Below the pieces are notes generated by a model. It was not told the origin of the DNA. It worked only from the letters and a program-made list of their open reading frames with translations, and ran no database searches. DNA of 64,000 nucleotides from Sphingomonadales bacterium (lineage in GTDB: Bacteria > Pseudomonadota > Alphaproteobacteria > Sphingomonadales > Sphingomonadaceae), in the NCBI GenBank assembly GCA_028868535.1, contig JAGWUH010000016.1, positions 1-64,000 on the forward strand. The letters are read 5' to 3'. Below, one piece after another: positions 40,996-48,949 of the stretch. The translations under genes were made by a program, and so were the position numbers. Numbering within the stretch: position 1 is the stretch's first letter; every line of letters begins with the position of its first letter.

Positions 40996-42409
40996 ATCGC
41001 CGCTGCAGCATCGCCCAGGTGGCGCGCAACCCCAGCGCGTCACCACCCTTCGGTCGCCCGGGCTTGGCGGTCGGCCGCCAGGCGAACGTGTCGAAGTGCG
41101 CCCAGTCGATTCCCTCGGGCACGAACCGGTCGAGGAACAGCCCCGCCACCGATGCCCCGGCAAAGCCGTTGCTGTGCGCATTGGCGATGTCGGCGATGTC
41201 CGATTTCAGCCACTCGCGGTAGCTCTCGGGCAACGGCAGCCGCCAGCACGGATCGTCGCTGGCCAGCCCGGCGTCGAGCAGCGCCTGCGCCGTCGCGTCC
41301 TCGCGCGCCATCAGCGCCGGCAGGTCCGGCCCCAGCGCCGAACGCGCCGCCCCCGTCAGCGTCGCGAAATCGACGATCAGGTCGGGCTTCTCCTCGCCCG
41401 CCCGGGCCAGCGCATCGCCCAGGATCAGCCGCCCCTCGGCATCGGTGTTGCCGATCTCGACCGAAATCCCCGCGCGGCTGCGCAGCACGTCGCCCGGGCG
41501 GAAGGCATTGCCCGAGACCGCGTTCTCCACCGCCGGGATCAGCAGGTGCAGCCGCACCTTCAGCCCCGCGCCCATGATCAGCTTCGCCAGCGCCAGCGCG
41601 TGCGCGGCGCCGCCCATGTCCTTCTTCATCAGCAGCATCGCCGATGACGGCTTGAGGTCGAGCCCTCCAGAATCGAAGCACACCCCCTTGCCGACGATGG
41701 CAAGGCGCGGATGCGCCGGATCGCCCCATTCGAGCTCGATCATGCGCGGCGCGTGGCTGCGCCCGGCGGCGCGGCCGACCATGTGCACCATCGGGAACGC
41801 GCGCTCCAGCAATTCGCCGCGCGTCACCCGCACGTGCGCCTTGTGCGGCTTGGCCACCGCCTCCACCGCCTGTTCGATCTCGCCGGGGCCCATGTCCTCG
41901 GCCGGCGTGTTGACGAGGTCGCGCACCAGCGTGACCGCGCCTGCCTCCGCCACGGCCGCGTCGATCGCCCTGACCGCGCCGGTCAGCAGCACGCGCGCGC
42001 CCTCGGTGGAGGCGTCGGCGCGATAGCGATCGAAGCGATACTGGCCGAGCACCCACCCGATCAGCGACGGCGCGGCATCGATCGTGGCAGCGTCGGCCAG
42101 CCGGTAGGAGCCTGCCGGCAGCACTTCCGCCAGCTTGGCCAGGCACCAGCTCGACAGCTTGGCCGGATCGGCCACCCCGGCGACGACGGCGATGCCGTCG
42201 CCTTCGGCGAAGACGGCGTGGCTATAGCCTTCGCCCTTGAACTTCTGCGCCGCCAGTTGCGCGCGCTGCGCGGCGCTTCGCTGTGCCAGCCAGGCATCGA
42301 ACCCGTCCTTGGCGACGAGATGGATCGCCGTCGCGGGCGCGCCCTTGTCGGGACGGATCAGGTCGGCTGCGGTGGGATCGGGCTGGATCGGTGCGGGCTT
42401 GTCGGTCAT
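40988..42409 (-). CDS. Leucyl aminopeptidase family protein (M17)
   Basis: 473-residue cytosolic di-metal aminopeptidase. The catalytic C-terminal domain shows VGKGVCFDSGGLDLKPSSAMLLMKKDMGGA, with the lysines and aspartates of the metal site, and the family signature NTDAEGRLILGDAL. The N-terminal domain (1-150) is of the PepA type but short. It removes N-terminal residues during peptide turnover. It converges with the SnoaL-like gene. Upstream it is divergent from a lipoprotein gene with a 53-base spacer. Confidence 0.94.
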   Translation of the reverse strand: MTDKPAPIQPDPTAADLIRPDKGAPATAIHLVAKDGFDAWLAQRSAAQRAQLAAQKFKGEGYSHAVFAEGDGIAVVAGVADPAKLSSWCLAKLAEVLPAGSYRLADAATIDAAPSLIGWVLGQYRFDRYRADASTEGARVLLTGAVRAIDAAVAEAGAVTLVRDLVNTPAEDMGPGEIEQAVEAVAKPHKAHVRVTRGELLERAFPMVHMVGRAAGRSHAPRMIELEWGDPAHPRLAIVGKGVCFDSGGLDLKPSSAMLLMKKDMGGAAHALALAKLIMGAGLKVRLHLLIPAVENAVSGNAFRPGDVLRSRAGISVEIGNTDAEGRLILGDALARAGEEKPDLIVDFATLTGAARSALGPDLPALMAREDATAQALLDAGLASDDPCWRLPLPESYREWLKSDIADIANAHSNGFAGASVAGLFLDRFVPEGIDWAHFDTFAWRPTAKPGRPKGGDALGLRATWAMLQRRYG

Positions 42410-42462
42410 GGTCCCTTCCGGATGTGCCCGCTGGTGGGGCGGAGTGCCAGAGGAAAATGCCC

Positions 42463-43266
42463 ATGCGTGCGTTTGGTCCCGTGCTTTTGTCAGTGTTGGC
42501 CCTGGCCGGCTGCGGCAAGCAGGCGCAGGTGCCGCAGCCGCGCCGCGCCGATGCCCCGGCAGCGCCGGCTGTCCCCGCCGCACCCCCGCCCGCACAGGCG
42601 CGGAAGGTCCATGTCGAGACGCCGCTGTTCGAGTTCGACTTTGCCTATCCCGCCGCGGCGGCGGCGATCCTGGCGCTGAAGGCGGCGCTGGACGCCGATC
42701 TGGCGCAGGCGCGCGCCACGATCGAGTCCGAGGCGAAGGCAGGCGAGGCCGAAGCCAGGCAGAACCGGTTTCCGTTCGTGGCCTACAGCTCGGGCACCGA
42801 TTGGCAGGTCGTCGCCGAGCTTCCGGGCTGGCTGAGCATGTCCGCGCAAGTCTATGATTACTTGGGCGGCGCACATCCCAATCACGGCTATTCCGCGTTG
42901 CTGTGGGACAAGTCTGCCGGTCGCAAGCGCGCGGTGGCGGAGCTGTTCACCTCGAAGGCGGCGCTGTCGCGGGCGATCCGGGCACCGTTCTGCGATGCCC
43001 TCGATCGGCAGCGGGCGGAAAGGCGCGGCGCCCCGGTCGACCGCGCCGGCGGCGACGAATTCGACGCGTGCATCGATCCGGCCGGATCGACGGTGATCCT
43101 CGGCTCGTCCAACCACCGCACCTTCGACCGCATCGGCGTGCTGGTCGGCCCTTACGAAGCCGGACCTTATGTCGAGGGTGATTACGAGGTGACGCTGCCG
43201 GTCACTCCGGCGGTCATGGCGGCGGTTCGCCCCGAATATCGAGCGGCGTTTTCGGTCAAACGATAA
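42463..43266 (+). CDS. Lipoprotein with DUF3298/PdaC-like domain
   Basis: 267-residue predicted lipoprotein. The signal peptide ends in the lipobox LALAGC, with the modified Cys at residue 16, followed by a proline/alanine-rich spacer. The body (VHVETPLFEFDFAYPAAAAAI, LPGWLSMSAQVYDYLGGAHPNHGYSALLWDKSAG, and the C-terminal EGDYEVTLPVTPAVMAAV) matches the DUF4163-DUF3298 arrangement found in PdaC-like proteins, where the G-G-A-H-x-N segment is diagnostic. These often bind or modify cell-wall glycans, but catalytic function is unproven. The ATG at 42463 was chosen because it lies eight bases after AGGA; an ATG at 42457 is too close. Confidence 0.85.
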   Translation: MRAFGPVLLSVLALAGCGKQAQVPQPRRADAPAAPAVPAAPPPAQARKVHVETPLFEFDFAYPAAAAAILALKAALDADLAQARATIESEAKAGEAEARQNRFPFVAYSSGTDWQVVAELPGWLSMSAQVYDYLGGAHPNHGYSALLWDKSAGRKRAVAELFTSKAALSRAIRAPFCDALDRQRAERRGAPVDRAGGDEFDACIDPAGSTVILGSSNHRTFDRIGVLVGPYEAGPYVEGDYEVTLPVTPAVMAAVRPEYRAAFSVKR

Positions 43267-43306
43267 CCGCTCGCAAAAATCGCGCGCAATCGCTACATCG
43301 CGCGGC

Positions 43307-44131
43307 ATGACCGAATACCAGACCATCGATGATGCCGACGTCGTGCTGCGCGACGGCACGATCAAGCTGCATGGCCCCGCCGCCTTCGAGGGCATGCGCA
43401 AGGCCGGCCGCCTCGCCGCCGAGATCCTCGACGCAATCGTCCCGCTGGTCCAGCCGGGCGTCACCACCGGCGCGATCGACGACATGGTGCGCAAGCTCAC
43501 GCTCGAAGGCGGCGCGGTGCCCGCCACGCTCGGTTATCGCGGCTACGCCCATTCGAGCTGCGTCTCGATCAACCACGTCGTCTGCCACGGCATCCCGGGC
43601 GATCGGCAACTGAAGGACGGCGACATCGTCAACGTCGACGTCACCCCGCTGCTGAACGGCTGGCACGGCGATTCCAGCCGCATGTACCTGGTCGGCGACG
43701 TGCCGCTGAAGGCGCGCAAGCTGGTCGAGGTGACGTACGAGTGCCTGATGATCGGCATCGACAAGGCGAAACCGGGCGCGCGTCTGGGCGATATCGGCGC
43801 CGCCATCCAGAAGCATGCCGAAGCGCACCGCTACGGCGTCGTCCGCGAATTCTGTGGCCACGGCCTCGGTCGCCTGTTCCACGACGCGCCCGAAGTCGTC
43901 CATGCCGCCTATCCCGGCACCGGACCGATCCTCAAGCCTGGCATGTTCTTCACCATCGAGCCGATGATCAACCTCGGCAAGGCGCCGGTGAAGATGCTCG
44001 ACGACGGCTGGACCGCGGTCACGCGCGACCGCTCGCTCTCCGCGCAGTTCGAACACTCGATCGGCATCACCGAGGACGGCTGCGAGATTTTCACCACCAG
44101 CCCGAAGGGGCTGCACAAGCCGCCGTATTGA
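43307..44131 (+). CDS. map: Type I methionine aminopeptidase
   Basis: 274-residue metalloprotease that removes the initiator methionine. The five metal ligands are in the expected motifs: HSSCVSINHVVCHGIPGD (substrate His), DIVNVDVTPLLNGWHGDSSRMY (two Asp), REFCGHGLGRLFHDAPEV (His), FFTIEPMI (Glu) and the final QFEHSIGITEDG (Glu). The length is as usual for proteobacterial Map. It follows the lipoprotein gene by 40 bases in the same direction. Housekeeping. Confidence 0.97.
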   Translation: MTEYQTIDDADVVLRDGTIKLHGPAAFEGMRKAGRLAAEILDAIVPLVQPGVTTGAIDDMVRKLTLEGGAVPATLGYRGYAHSSCVSINHVVCHGIPGDRQLKDGDIVNVDVTPLLNGWHGDSSRMYLVGDVPLKARKLVEVTYECLMIGIDKAKPGARLGDIGAAIQKHAEAHRYGVVREFCGHGLGRLFHDAPEVVHAAYPGTGPILKPGMFFTIEPMINLGKAPVKMLDDGWTAVTRDRSLSAQFEHSIGITEDGCEIFTTSPKGLHKPPY

Positions 44132-44135
44132 CGCT

Positions 44136-45170
44136 CTAGAGCCTTCGCGGGTCCACCACAGATCGCACCGGCGCTTCCGGCCCGCTCATCGCGGCGATCG
44201 CCGCGGCCACGCCGGAAAGCCCGATCCGCGCGCCGATCCACGGCGCCACGTCGATGCTGCCGTCGGCGATCGCGCGCATCGCCAGCGCCATGTCCTGCGG
44301 CTCCTCGCCGCCGGCGAACTGGATGTTCAGCCGCTTGTTCTGCGCCGCGAAGATGTACATCGATTCGGGCTCCATGCAGTAGCCGCCCATGACGATGCGC
44401 CCGTCGAACGGCGCCGCCTCGACGATCCGCGACAGCATGCCCGGCTGGCCGACGTTCTCGTAGATCAGGTTTACGCGGCGGTTGCCGAAATCGGGCAGGG
44501 GGCCATAGGGATCGGTCTCGCGCGGGTCGATGGCGATGTGCGCGCCCATCTTCAGCGCCTGCTCGCGCCGCCCGGCATGAAAATCGGCGGCGACGATCGG
44601 CGCCACCCCCATCAGCTTCAGGCCGGCGATCACGCCGAGGCCGATCGCGCCGCAGCCCAGCACGAGCGCCGCATCGCCGTGGTCCGGCCGCCCGCGCCGG
44701 GCGTGCTCCAGACCGACCGCCAGCGGCTCGATCATCGCCGCGAAATCGTCGGGCAGGTCCGACGGCACTTCCATCAGCATGTCCTCGTCGAGCAGCATCA
44801 GCTCGCCGAAGCCACCCGGGCAATCGTGGCTGAAACCGATCACCGCGTGTGCGCCCTGCTGGCGCATGATCGGCACCGAGGTCACGCGCGCGCCCGGCTT
44901 CACCGTGCGGCGGCTGCCGGGGCCATAGTCGAGCACCTCGCCGACATATTCGTGCCCCGGCACGAACGCCCGCCCGAAGTCGAGCGCGGTGTATGGCCCA
45001 CCGAGCCGGCGCGAAAGGTCGATGACGTTCTGCCCGGCGTGGAGGAAATGCGCCTCCGACGCGCAGAGCCCGCACGAATGCGTGCGCACCAGCGCCTGGC
45101 CCTTGCCGGGCACCGGTTCGGGCATGTCGCGCACCAGCACCTGCCCGTTCTCGATGACGGCGGCCTTCAC
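44136..45170 (-). CDS. Zinc-binding medium-chain alcohol dehydrogenase
   Basis: 344-residue MDR-superfamily oxidoreductase. The GroES-like domain has the catalytic-zinc sequence HSCGLCASEAHFLHAG and GHEYVGEVLDYGPG; the usual structural-zinc four-cysteine loop is missing. The Rossmann domain has LVLGCGAIGLGVIAGLKLMG. The GTG start at 45170 overlaps the stop of the SnoaL-like gene by four bases (GTGA), a strong argument for this start. It is the last gene of a three-gene unit SDR - SnoaL-like - MDR, probably oxidising an alcohol or hydroxy-acid in a catabolic route. Confidence 0.9.
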   Translation of the reverse strand: MKAAVIENGQVLVRDMPEPVPGKGQALVRTHSCGLCASEAHFLHAGQNVIDLSRRLGGPYTALDFGRAFVPGHEYVGEVLDYGPGSRRTVKPGARVTSVPIMRQQGAHAVIGFSHDCPGGFGELMLLDEDMLMEVPSDLPDDFAAMIEPLAVGLEHARRGRPDHGDAALVLGCGAIGLGVIAGLKLMGVAPIVAADFHAGRREQALKMGAHIAIDPRETDPYGPLPDFGNRRVNLIYENVGQPGMLSRIVEAAPFDGRIVMGGYCMEPESMYIFAAQNKRLNIQFAGGEEPQDMALAMRAIADGSIDVAPWIGARIGLSGVAAAIAAMSGPEAPVRSVVDPRRL

Positions 45171-45676
45171 CGGAACCACTCCAGCGCGGCGTAGGACGGA
45201 TCGTCGCGGTCGTGCGTCGGCGTGGCGCCGTGCGTCGGCATCGGCGTCACCTCGCGGATGCCGGTGTGGTCCATCACCACCACGCGGTGCACCAGTCCCC
45301 AGCGCCCGTCGCGCCGCTCCCAGCGGTCGCAATAGCGGCCGTGGACCTCCAGGTGCAGGATCTTGCCGTCGCGCTCCATGCGCATCGTGCCGGTGACGTA
45401 GCTCTCGCTGCCGGCGCGGTCGCCGTGCAGGGCGATCAGGATGTTGCTGACCTGGTGCGAATGGCTGGTCAGCCCGGTATGATGCGCGCAGATCGTGTCG
45501 ATCACGCCCTTGCCCGGGCCCTGGTAATAGTCCGCGCCATAGTCGGCATGGCCGTCGTCGTGCCAGATCGAATGGCCCAGCGGCACGTCGATGCGATCGA
45601 CCGCGCGGCAATACGTGTGGATCAGGTCGCGGATCGCCTGCTTGTCGGCCAGCGCGCGCAAGGTGGCTTCGTCCAT
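45167..45676 (-). CDS. SnoaL/NTF2-like protein
   Basis: 169-residue SnoaL_4-type protein: LADKQAIRDLIHTYCRAVDRIDVPLGHSIWHDDGHADYGA at the N-terminal helix and cone entrance, then VSNILIALHGDRAGSESYVTGTM and LEVHGRYCDRWERRDGRWGLVHRVVVMDHTG. This subgroup is common beside dehydrogenases in sphingomonad and mycobacterial catabolic clusters. The conserved His and Asp around IWHDDGHADYG could serve acid-base chemistry. AAGGAG precedes the start. It lies five bases after the SDR gene and overlaps the MDR gene. Confidence 0.88.
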   Translation of the reverse strand: MDEATLRALADKQAIRDLIHTYCRAVDRIDVPLGHSIWHDDGHADYGADYYQGPGKGVIDTICAHHTGLTSHSHQVSNILIALHGDRAGSESYVTGTMRMERDGKILHLEVHGRYCDRWERRDGRWGLVHRVVVMDHTGIREVTPMPTHGATPTHDRDDPSYAALEWFR

Positions 45677-45681
45677 CGTGC

Positions 45682-46497
45682 TCACTCCTTCGCGCCGTAT
45701 TGCATCGCGTGCGCGGCAATCATGCGGATGCGCTCGCGCCGCTGCGCGGCCGACGAGAACGTCATCCCCGCCGCGTCGTCGGCCTCGCCCCAGTTGGTCG
45801 TCGGCCCGTGCGGCAGCCGGGCCAGGCCCAGCGCGGCGACGGCCTCGGGATCGGCGGTGCCGCTGGGGAAAGGGATGCCCTTGCGCGCCATCAGCTCGCG
45901 ATAGGCCGGCGTGTCGGTCTGGCCCATCACCAGGTTGAGCACGTCGATGCCGTGCGGGGCCAGCTCTGCCCACAGCGACTCGCCCAGCACGAGGTCATAG
46001 GCCTTGGTCGCGCCATAGACCGAGCAGCCCGGCAGCCCCATGTAGCACGCGCCCGAGTTCACCAGGATCATCCCGCCGCGCCCGCGCGGCCGCATCAGCC
46101 CGGCGAAGTGGTGGCAGGCCTTGAGCACGGTCATGACGTTGCGGTTGGTCAGGTCGATCCAGTTGGCGACGGCGTTGTCGAGGAACGTCGCGCCGTTGGG
46201 ATCGGCCCCGGCGTTGAGGATCAACAGGCCGACCTCGCGCCCTTCGGCGACTTGCGCCATGCGCTCGGCGGCGTCCTTCTTCGCGAGGTCGATCGTCGCG
46301 GTGATCACCTGCGTGTCGGGATGGGCGGCATGGAGTTCGCCGGCGAGGGCATCGAGCGGGCCTTCGCGCCGCGCGATCAGGATCAGGTTCAGCCCCGCGG
46401 CCGCCAGTTGCCGGGCAAAGGCGGCGCCGGTGCCTTCGGAAGCGCCGGCGATCAGTGCCCAGGGCCCGTATCTCTCCCCAAATCCCGCTTCGGCCAT
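45682..46497 (-). CDS. Short-chain dehydrogenase/reductase
   Basis: 271-residue NAD(P)-dependent SDR. The cofactor motif is IAGASEGTGAAFARQLAAAG (about 16-36), NAG is in LLILNAGADPNG, the catalytic Ser is in ILVNSGACYMG and Tyr-x-x-x-Lys in VYGATKAYD. The C-terminal 30 residues are longer than usual and contain a proline-rich turn. It is the first gene of the SDR - SnoaL - MDR unit and is divergent from a MarR/GbsR-like regulator across a large operator-like palindrome. The substrate is unknown. Confidence 0.92.
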   Translation of the reverse strand: MAEAGFGERYGPWALIAGASEGTGAAFARQLAAAGLNLILIARREGPLDALAGELHAAHPDTQVITATIDLAKKDAAERMAQVAEGREVGLLILNAGADPNGATFLDNAVANWIDLTNRNVMTVLKACHHFAGLMRPRGRGGMILVNSGACYMGLPGCSVYGATKAYDLVLGESLWAELAPHGIDVLNLVMGQTDTPAYRELMARKGIPFPSGTADPEAVAALGLARLPHGPTTNWGEADDAAGMTFSSAAQRRERIRMIAAHAMQYGAKE

Positions 46498-46535
46498 GGC
46501 CGAACTCTCCCTTGATTCGTCGTCCTGCAGCAGGT

Positions 46536-46557
46536 ATATTCCGATAATTCAGAATAT
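46536..46557. promoter_or_regulatory. 22-bp palindromic operator overlapping the regulator start
   Basis: Half-sites ATATTC and GAATAT, with inner GA/TC pairs, form an almost symmetric 22-bp site. It ends two bases into the ATG of the MarR/GbsR-like gene and lies 39 bp before the divergent SDR start. This placement fits autoregulation plus control of the SDR operon. Confidence 0.6.
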
Positions 46558-47020
46558 GTCCACTCTCAGCGATCATGACCAGCAGTTCTGCGACGCCATG
46601 GCCTCGTTGATGGCGCCATGGGGCTGGCCGCGGCCGGTCGGCCGCATGTACGCCTACCTCCTGCTCGCCGAAGCGCCGGTGACGCTGGACCGGCTGGCCG
46701 AGGATCTCGGCGTGGCCAAGAGCAACGCCAGCATCGCCGCACGGACGCTGGAGCAGTTCGGCAATGCCCGCCGCCACACCGAGCCCGGCACCAAGCGCAT
46801 CTTCTATTCCGCGCCGACCGTGCAGACCGGCCCGTTCGCTTCCAAGGTCGAACTGCTGGCGCGGCTCGAACGGCTGCTGTGCGATCGCCAGCGCGAAGGC
46901 GTCGCCCCCGCCGTCGCCGAGCGCCTGCTCGGCATGGCGGGTTTCTATGCGCGCATGCGCGGCGCCATCGCCGGCCTGATCGCGGAGGCGCGCGACCAGG
47001 CTGCCAACGATCAGATGTAG
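46556..47020 (+). CDS. GbsR/MarR-type transcriptional regulator
   Basis: 154-residue winged-helix protein with the GbsR-like pattern MAPWGWPRPVGRMYAYLLLAEAPVTLDRLAEDLGVAKSNASIAARTLEQFG: a first helix, then the helix-turn-helix at about 42-66, and a wing with RHTEPGTKRIFY. The C-terminal helices likely make the dimer. It is divergent from the SDR-SnoaL-MDR unit and its own ATG overlaps a 22-bp palindrome. Its 3' end overlaps the end of the convergent SDR gene by ten bases. Confidence 0.88.
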   Translation: MSTLSDHDQQFCDAMASLMAPWGWPRPVGRMYAYLLLAEAPVTLDRLAEDLGVAKSNASIAARTLEQFGNARRHTEPGTKRIFYSAPTVQTGPFASKVELLARLERLLCDRQREGVAPAVAERLLGMAGFYARMRGAIAGLIAEARDQAANDQM

Positions 47021-47766
47021 CGGCCGCCGTTCACGCCGATCACCTGCCCGGTCACGAAACCGGCGCCCTCCGATGCCAGCCAGCTGACGGCGCTGGCGAT
47101 GTCCGCGGGCACGCCCGCCCGGGTGATCGGCCCGGCGGCGATTTCGGCGTCGAGTGCCAGCGGCTGCTTCGACGCGGCGAACGAGGCATCGGACATGAGC
47201 GTCTGGGTGATGAAGCGCGGCGGCACGGTATTGAACGTGATCCCTTGCGGACCGAACTCGTGCGCCAGCGCCTTGGTCATCGCGATCATGCCGCCTTTCG
47301 AGGCGGCATAGTGCGCCATGTCCTTCGCGCCCTTCTGCGCCGCCATCGACGAGATGTTGATCACCCGGCCCCACCCGGCCGCAACCATGTCGGGCAGCAC
47401 GACCTGCGTGACGACGAAGGCGCCGGTGAGGTTCACCCGCATCATCTCCCCCCACACCGCGTCGGTCATCTCCAGGAACGGACAGAAGCCGGGAATGCCG
47501 GCGTTGTTGACCAGCACCGCCACCGGCCCGAGCGACGCCCGCAACTCCGCCACGGCGGCGTTGACCTGCGCGCGGTCGGCAATGTCCGCGCCCAGCGCCA
47601 CGGCCTTGCCGCCGGCCGCGCGGATCGCCTCGACCGTGCCGGTGCAGCGCGATGCCTCGATGTCCAGCACGCCGACGGCCAGGCCGTCCGCCGCCAGTTG
47701 CCTGGCGCATGCCGCGCCGATTCCCGCCGCCGCGCCCGTCACCAGCGCCACCCGTCCTGCCATCAT
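47011..47766 (-). CDS. Short-chain dehydrogenase/reductase (FabG-like)
   Basis: 251-residue classical SDR: VTGAAAGIGAACARQLA (about 10-26), VLVNNAGIPG, the Ser in VINISSMAAQ, and Tyr-x-x-x-Lys in HYAASKGG. The C-terminal SEGAGFVTGQVIGVNGGRYI is typical of FabG-like 3-oxoacyl reductases and related catabolic alcohol dehydrogenases. It begins at a double ATG. It follows the TetR gene by 19 bases in the same direction, so the regulator and enzyme are one unit. Confidence 0.94.
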   Translation of the reverse strand: MMAGRVALVTGAAAGIGAACARQLAADGLAVGVLDIEASRCTGTVEAIRAAGGKAVALGADIADRAQVNAAVAELRASLGPVAVLVNNAGIPGFCPFLEMTDAVWGEMMRVNLTGAFVVTQVVLPDMVAAGWGRVINISSMAAQKGAKDMAHYAASKGGMIAMTKALAHEFGPQGITFNTVPPRFITQTLMSDASFAASKQPLALDAEIAAGPITRAGVPADIASAVSWLASEGAGFVTGQVIGVNGGRYI

Positions 47767-47785
47767 GCTCTCCTTGATCCGTTTT

Positions 47786-48445
47786 CTACCAGCCGGGCCG
47801 TCCGGCGATCAGCATCTCGACCATGCGTTCCACCCAGGCCTCGCGCTCCGCCGCGCCGGGCAGCGCCCCGCCCAGCAGGACCCGCCCGTACCAGCCGCGC
47901 AAGGCCAGGATGAAGCACTCGGCCACCGCCGCCGGGTCGCGGCACGGCACGCCATCGGCTTCGGCGCAGCGGGCGATGAAGGCGGCCACTTGCGCCATGC
48001 CCGCTTCGGTCGTGTCCAGCACCACAGCGGCCACTTCGGGGAACTGCCCCGCGGCGCTGGTGATCAGCCGGTTGATCTCGAGCAGGTCGCCCTCGAGGCT
48101 GTAGGCAAGCGCGCGATTGCCGAACGCCGCGAGGCCCTGCGCGAGAGCCGGCGGCCCTTCGGCATGGAGCGCGCTGGTCGCGGCCATGCGCGCCGCCTGC
48201 TGGGTCATGATCGCGCGGAACAGGTCCGCCTTGCTGGCAAAGCGCGCCACCAGCGTCGTGCGCGAGACGCCGGCCGCCTTGGCGATGCTCCGCATCGAGG
48301 CGCCGCCGAAGCCGTGCTGCAGGAACTCCGCCAGCGCCGCCGCGAGCAACTGCGCGTCGATCTCGGCGACCTCGGCCAGGCGGGGGCGGCCGCGGGTGCG
48401 CGCCACGGGTGCCGCATCGCGCACCGGACGATTGACGCTGCCCAT
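47786..48445 (-). CDS. TetR-family transcriptional regulator
   Basis: 219-residue regulator with an N-terminal TetR helix-turn-helix (ALAEFLQHGFGGASMRSIAKAAGVSRTTLVARFASKADLFRAI, about 33-76) and a TetR_C-type ligand domain (LEINRLITSAAGQFPEVAAVVLDTTEAGMAQVAAFI). The start at 48445 was chosen because a short basic arm before the domain is typical; the frame extends to 48562 with an arginine-rich, less protein-like stretch. It lies 19 bases before the SDR gene it likely controls. Confidence 0.88.
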   Translation of the reverse strand: MGSVNRPVRDAAPVARTRGRPRLAEVAEIDAQLLAAALAEFLQHGFGGASMRSIAKAAGVSRTTLVARFASKADLFRAIMTQQAARMAATSALHAEGPPALAQGLAAFGNRALAYSLEGDLLEINRLITSAAGQFPEVAAVVLDTTEAGMAQVAAFIARCAEADGVPCRDPAAVAECFILALRGWYGRVLLGGALPGAAEREAWVERMVEMLIAGRPGW

Positions 48446-48607
48446 AGCTCCATCCCCATCCGCGCACCGTCGGTCCGGTGCGATCAAAGACCACCTGGAC
48501 CATTTAGCGCGGCCGCGCCCGAATGCAAACCGGCGGGCCCGCTTCCGTGCAAAGCTTGCCACCCCGTTCCGGCGCCGCTAAGCGCGCGCAGCATTGGACA
48601 CGGGGCA

Positions 48608-48949
48608 ATGGGCTTGACCGAACCGACTATTCCCACCGGGCAGCTTGCGTTGTCCGGGCCGAGCGAGAAGCTCGACGCCGCGCACTGGCCGGTGCGCGGT
48701 GACCTCGCGCACATCCGCCTCGCCGGCCGCTGCTTCGTGCCGCACTATGCGGTGCCGATGCCGCACCGCCTGAAGGTGGCGGCGCCGCTGCGCCGCACCG
48801 CCCAGGCCGAAGGCGAAGTGCTGGCGGAACTGCCGGCCGGTGCCGCGTTCGACGTGCTCGACATGGCCGGCGGCTGGCACTGGGGCCAGGTTGGCGACGA
48901 CGGCTTCGTCGGCTACATTCCCGCCGATCTGCTGGAGCCCGCGGCATGA
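48608..48949 (+). CDS. SH3b-domain protein, remnant of an NlpC/P60 hydrolase
   Basis: 113-residue protein that matches only the N-terminal part of sphingomonad NlpC/P60 peptidases: DAAHWPVRGDLAHIRLAGRCFVPHYAVPMPHRLKVAAPLR followed by a bacterial SH3 domain (EGEVLAELPAGAAFDVLDMAGGWHWGQVGDDGFVGYIPADLLE). The catalytic Cys-His papain-like domain that normally follows is absent, because the frame ends and overlaps argC by ATGA. It may be a truncated but retained cell-wall-binding protein with no signal peptide. The start is an ATG with a weak upstream GGGGCA. Confidence 0.8.
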   Translation: MGLTEPTIPTGQLALSGPSEKLDAAHWPVRGDLAHIRLAGRCFVPHYAVPMPHRLKVAAPLRRTAQAEGEVLAELPAGAAFDVLDMAGGWHWGQVGDDGFVGYIPADLLEPAA

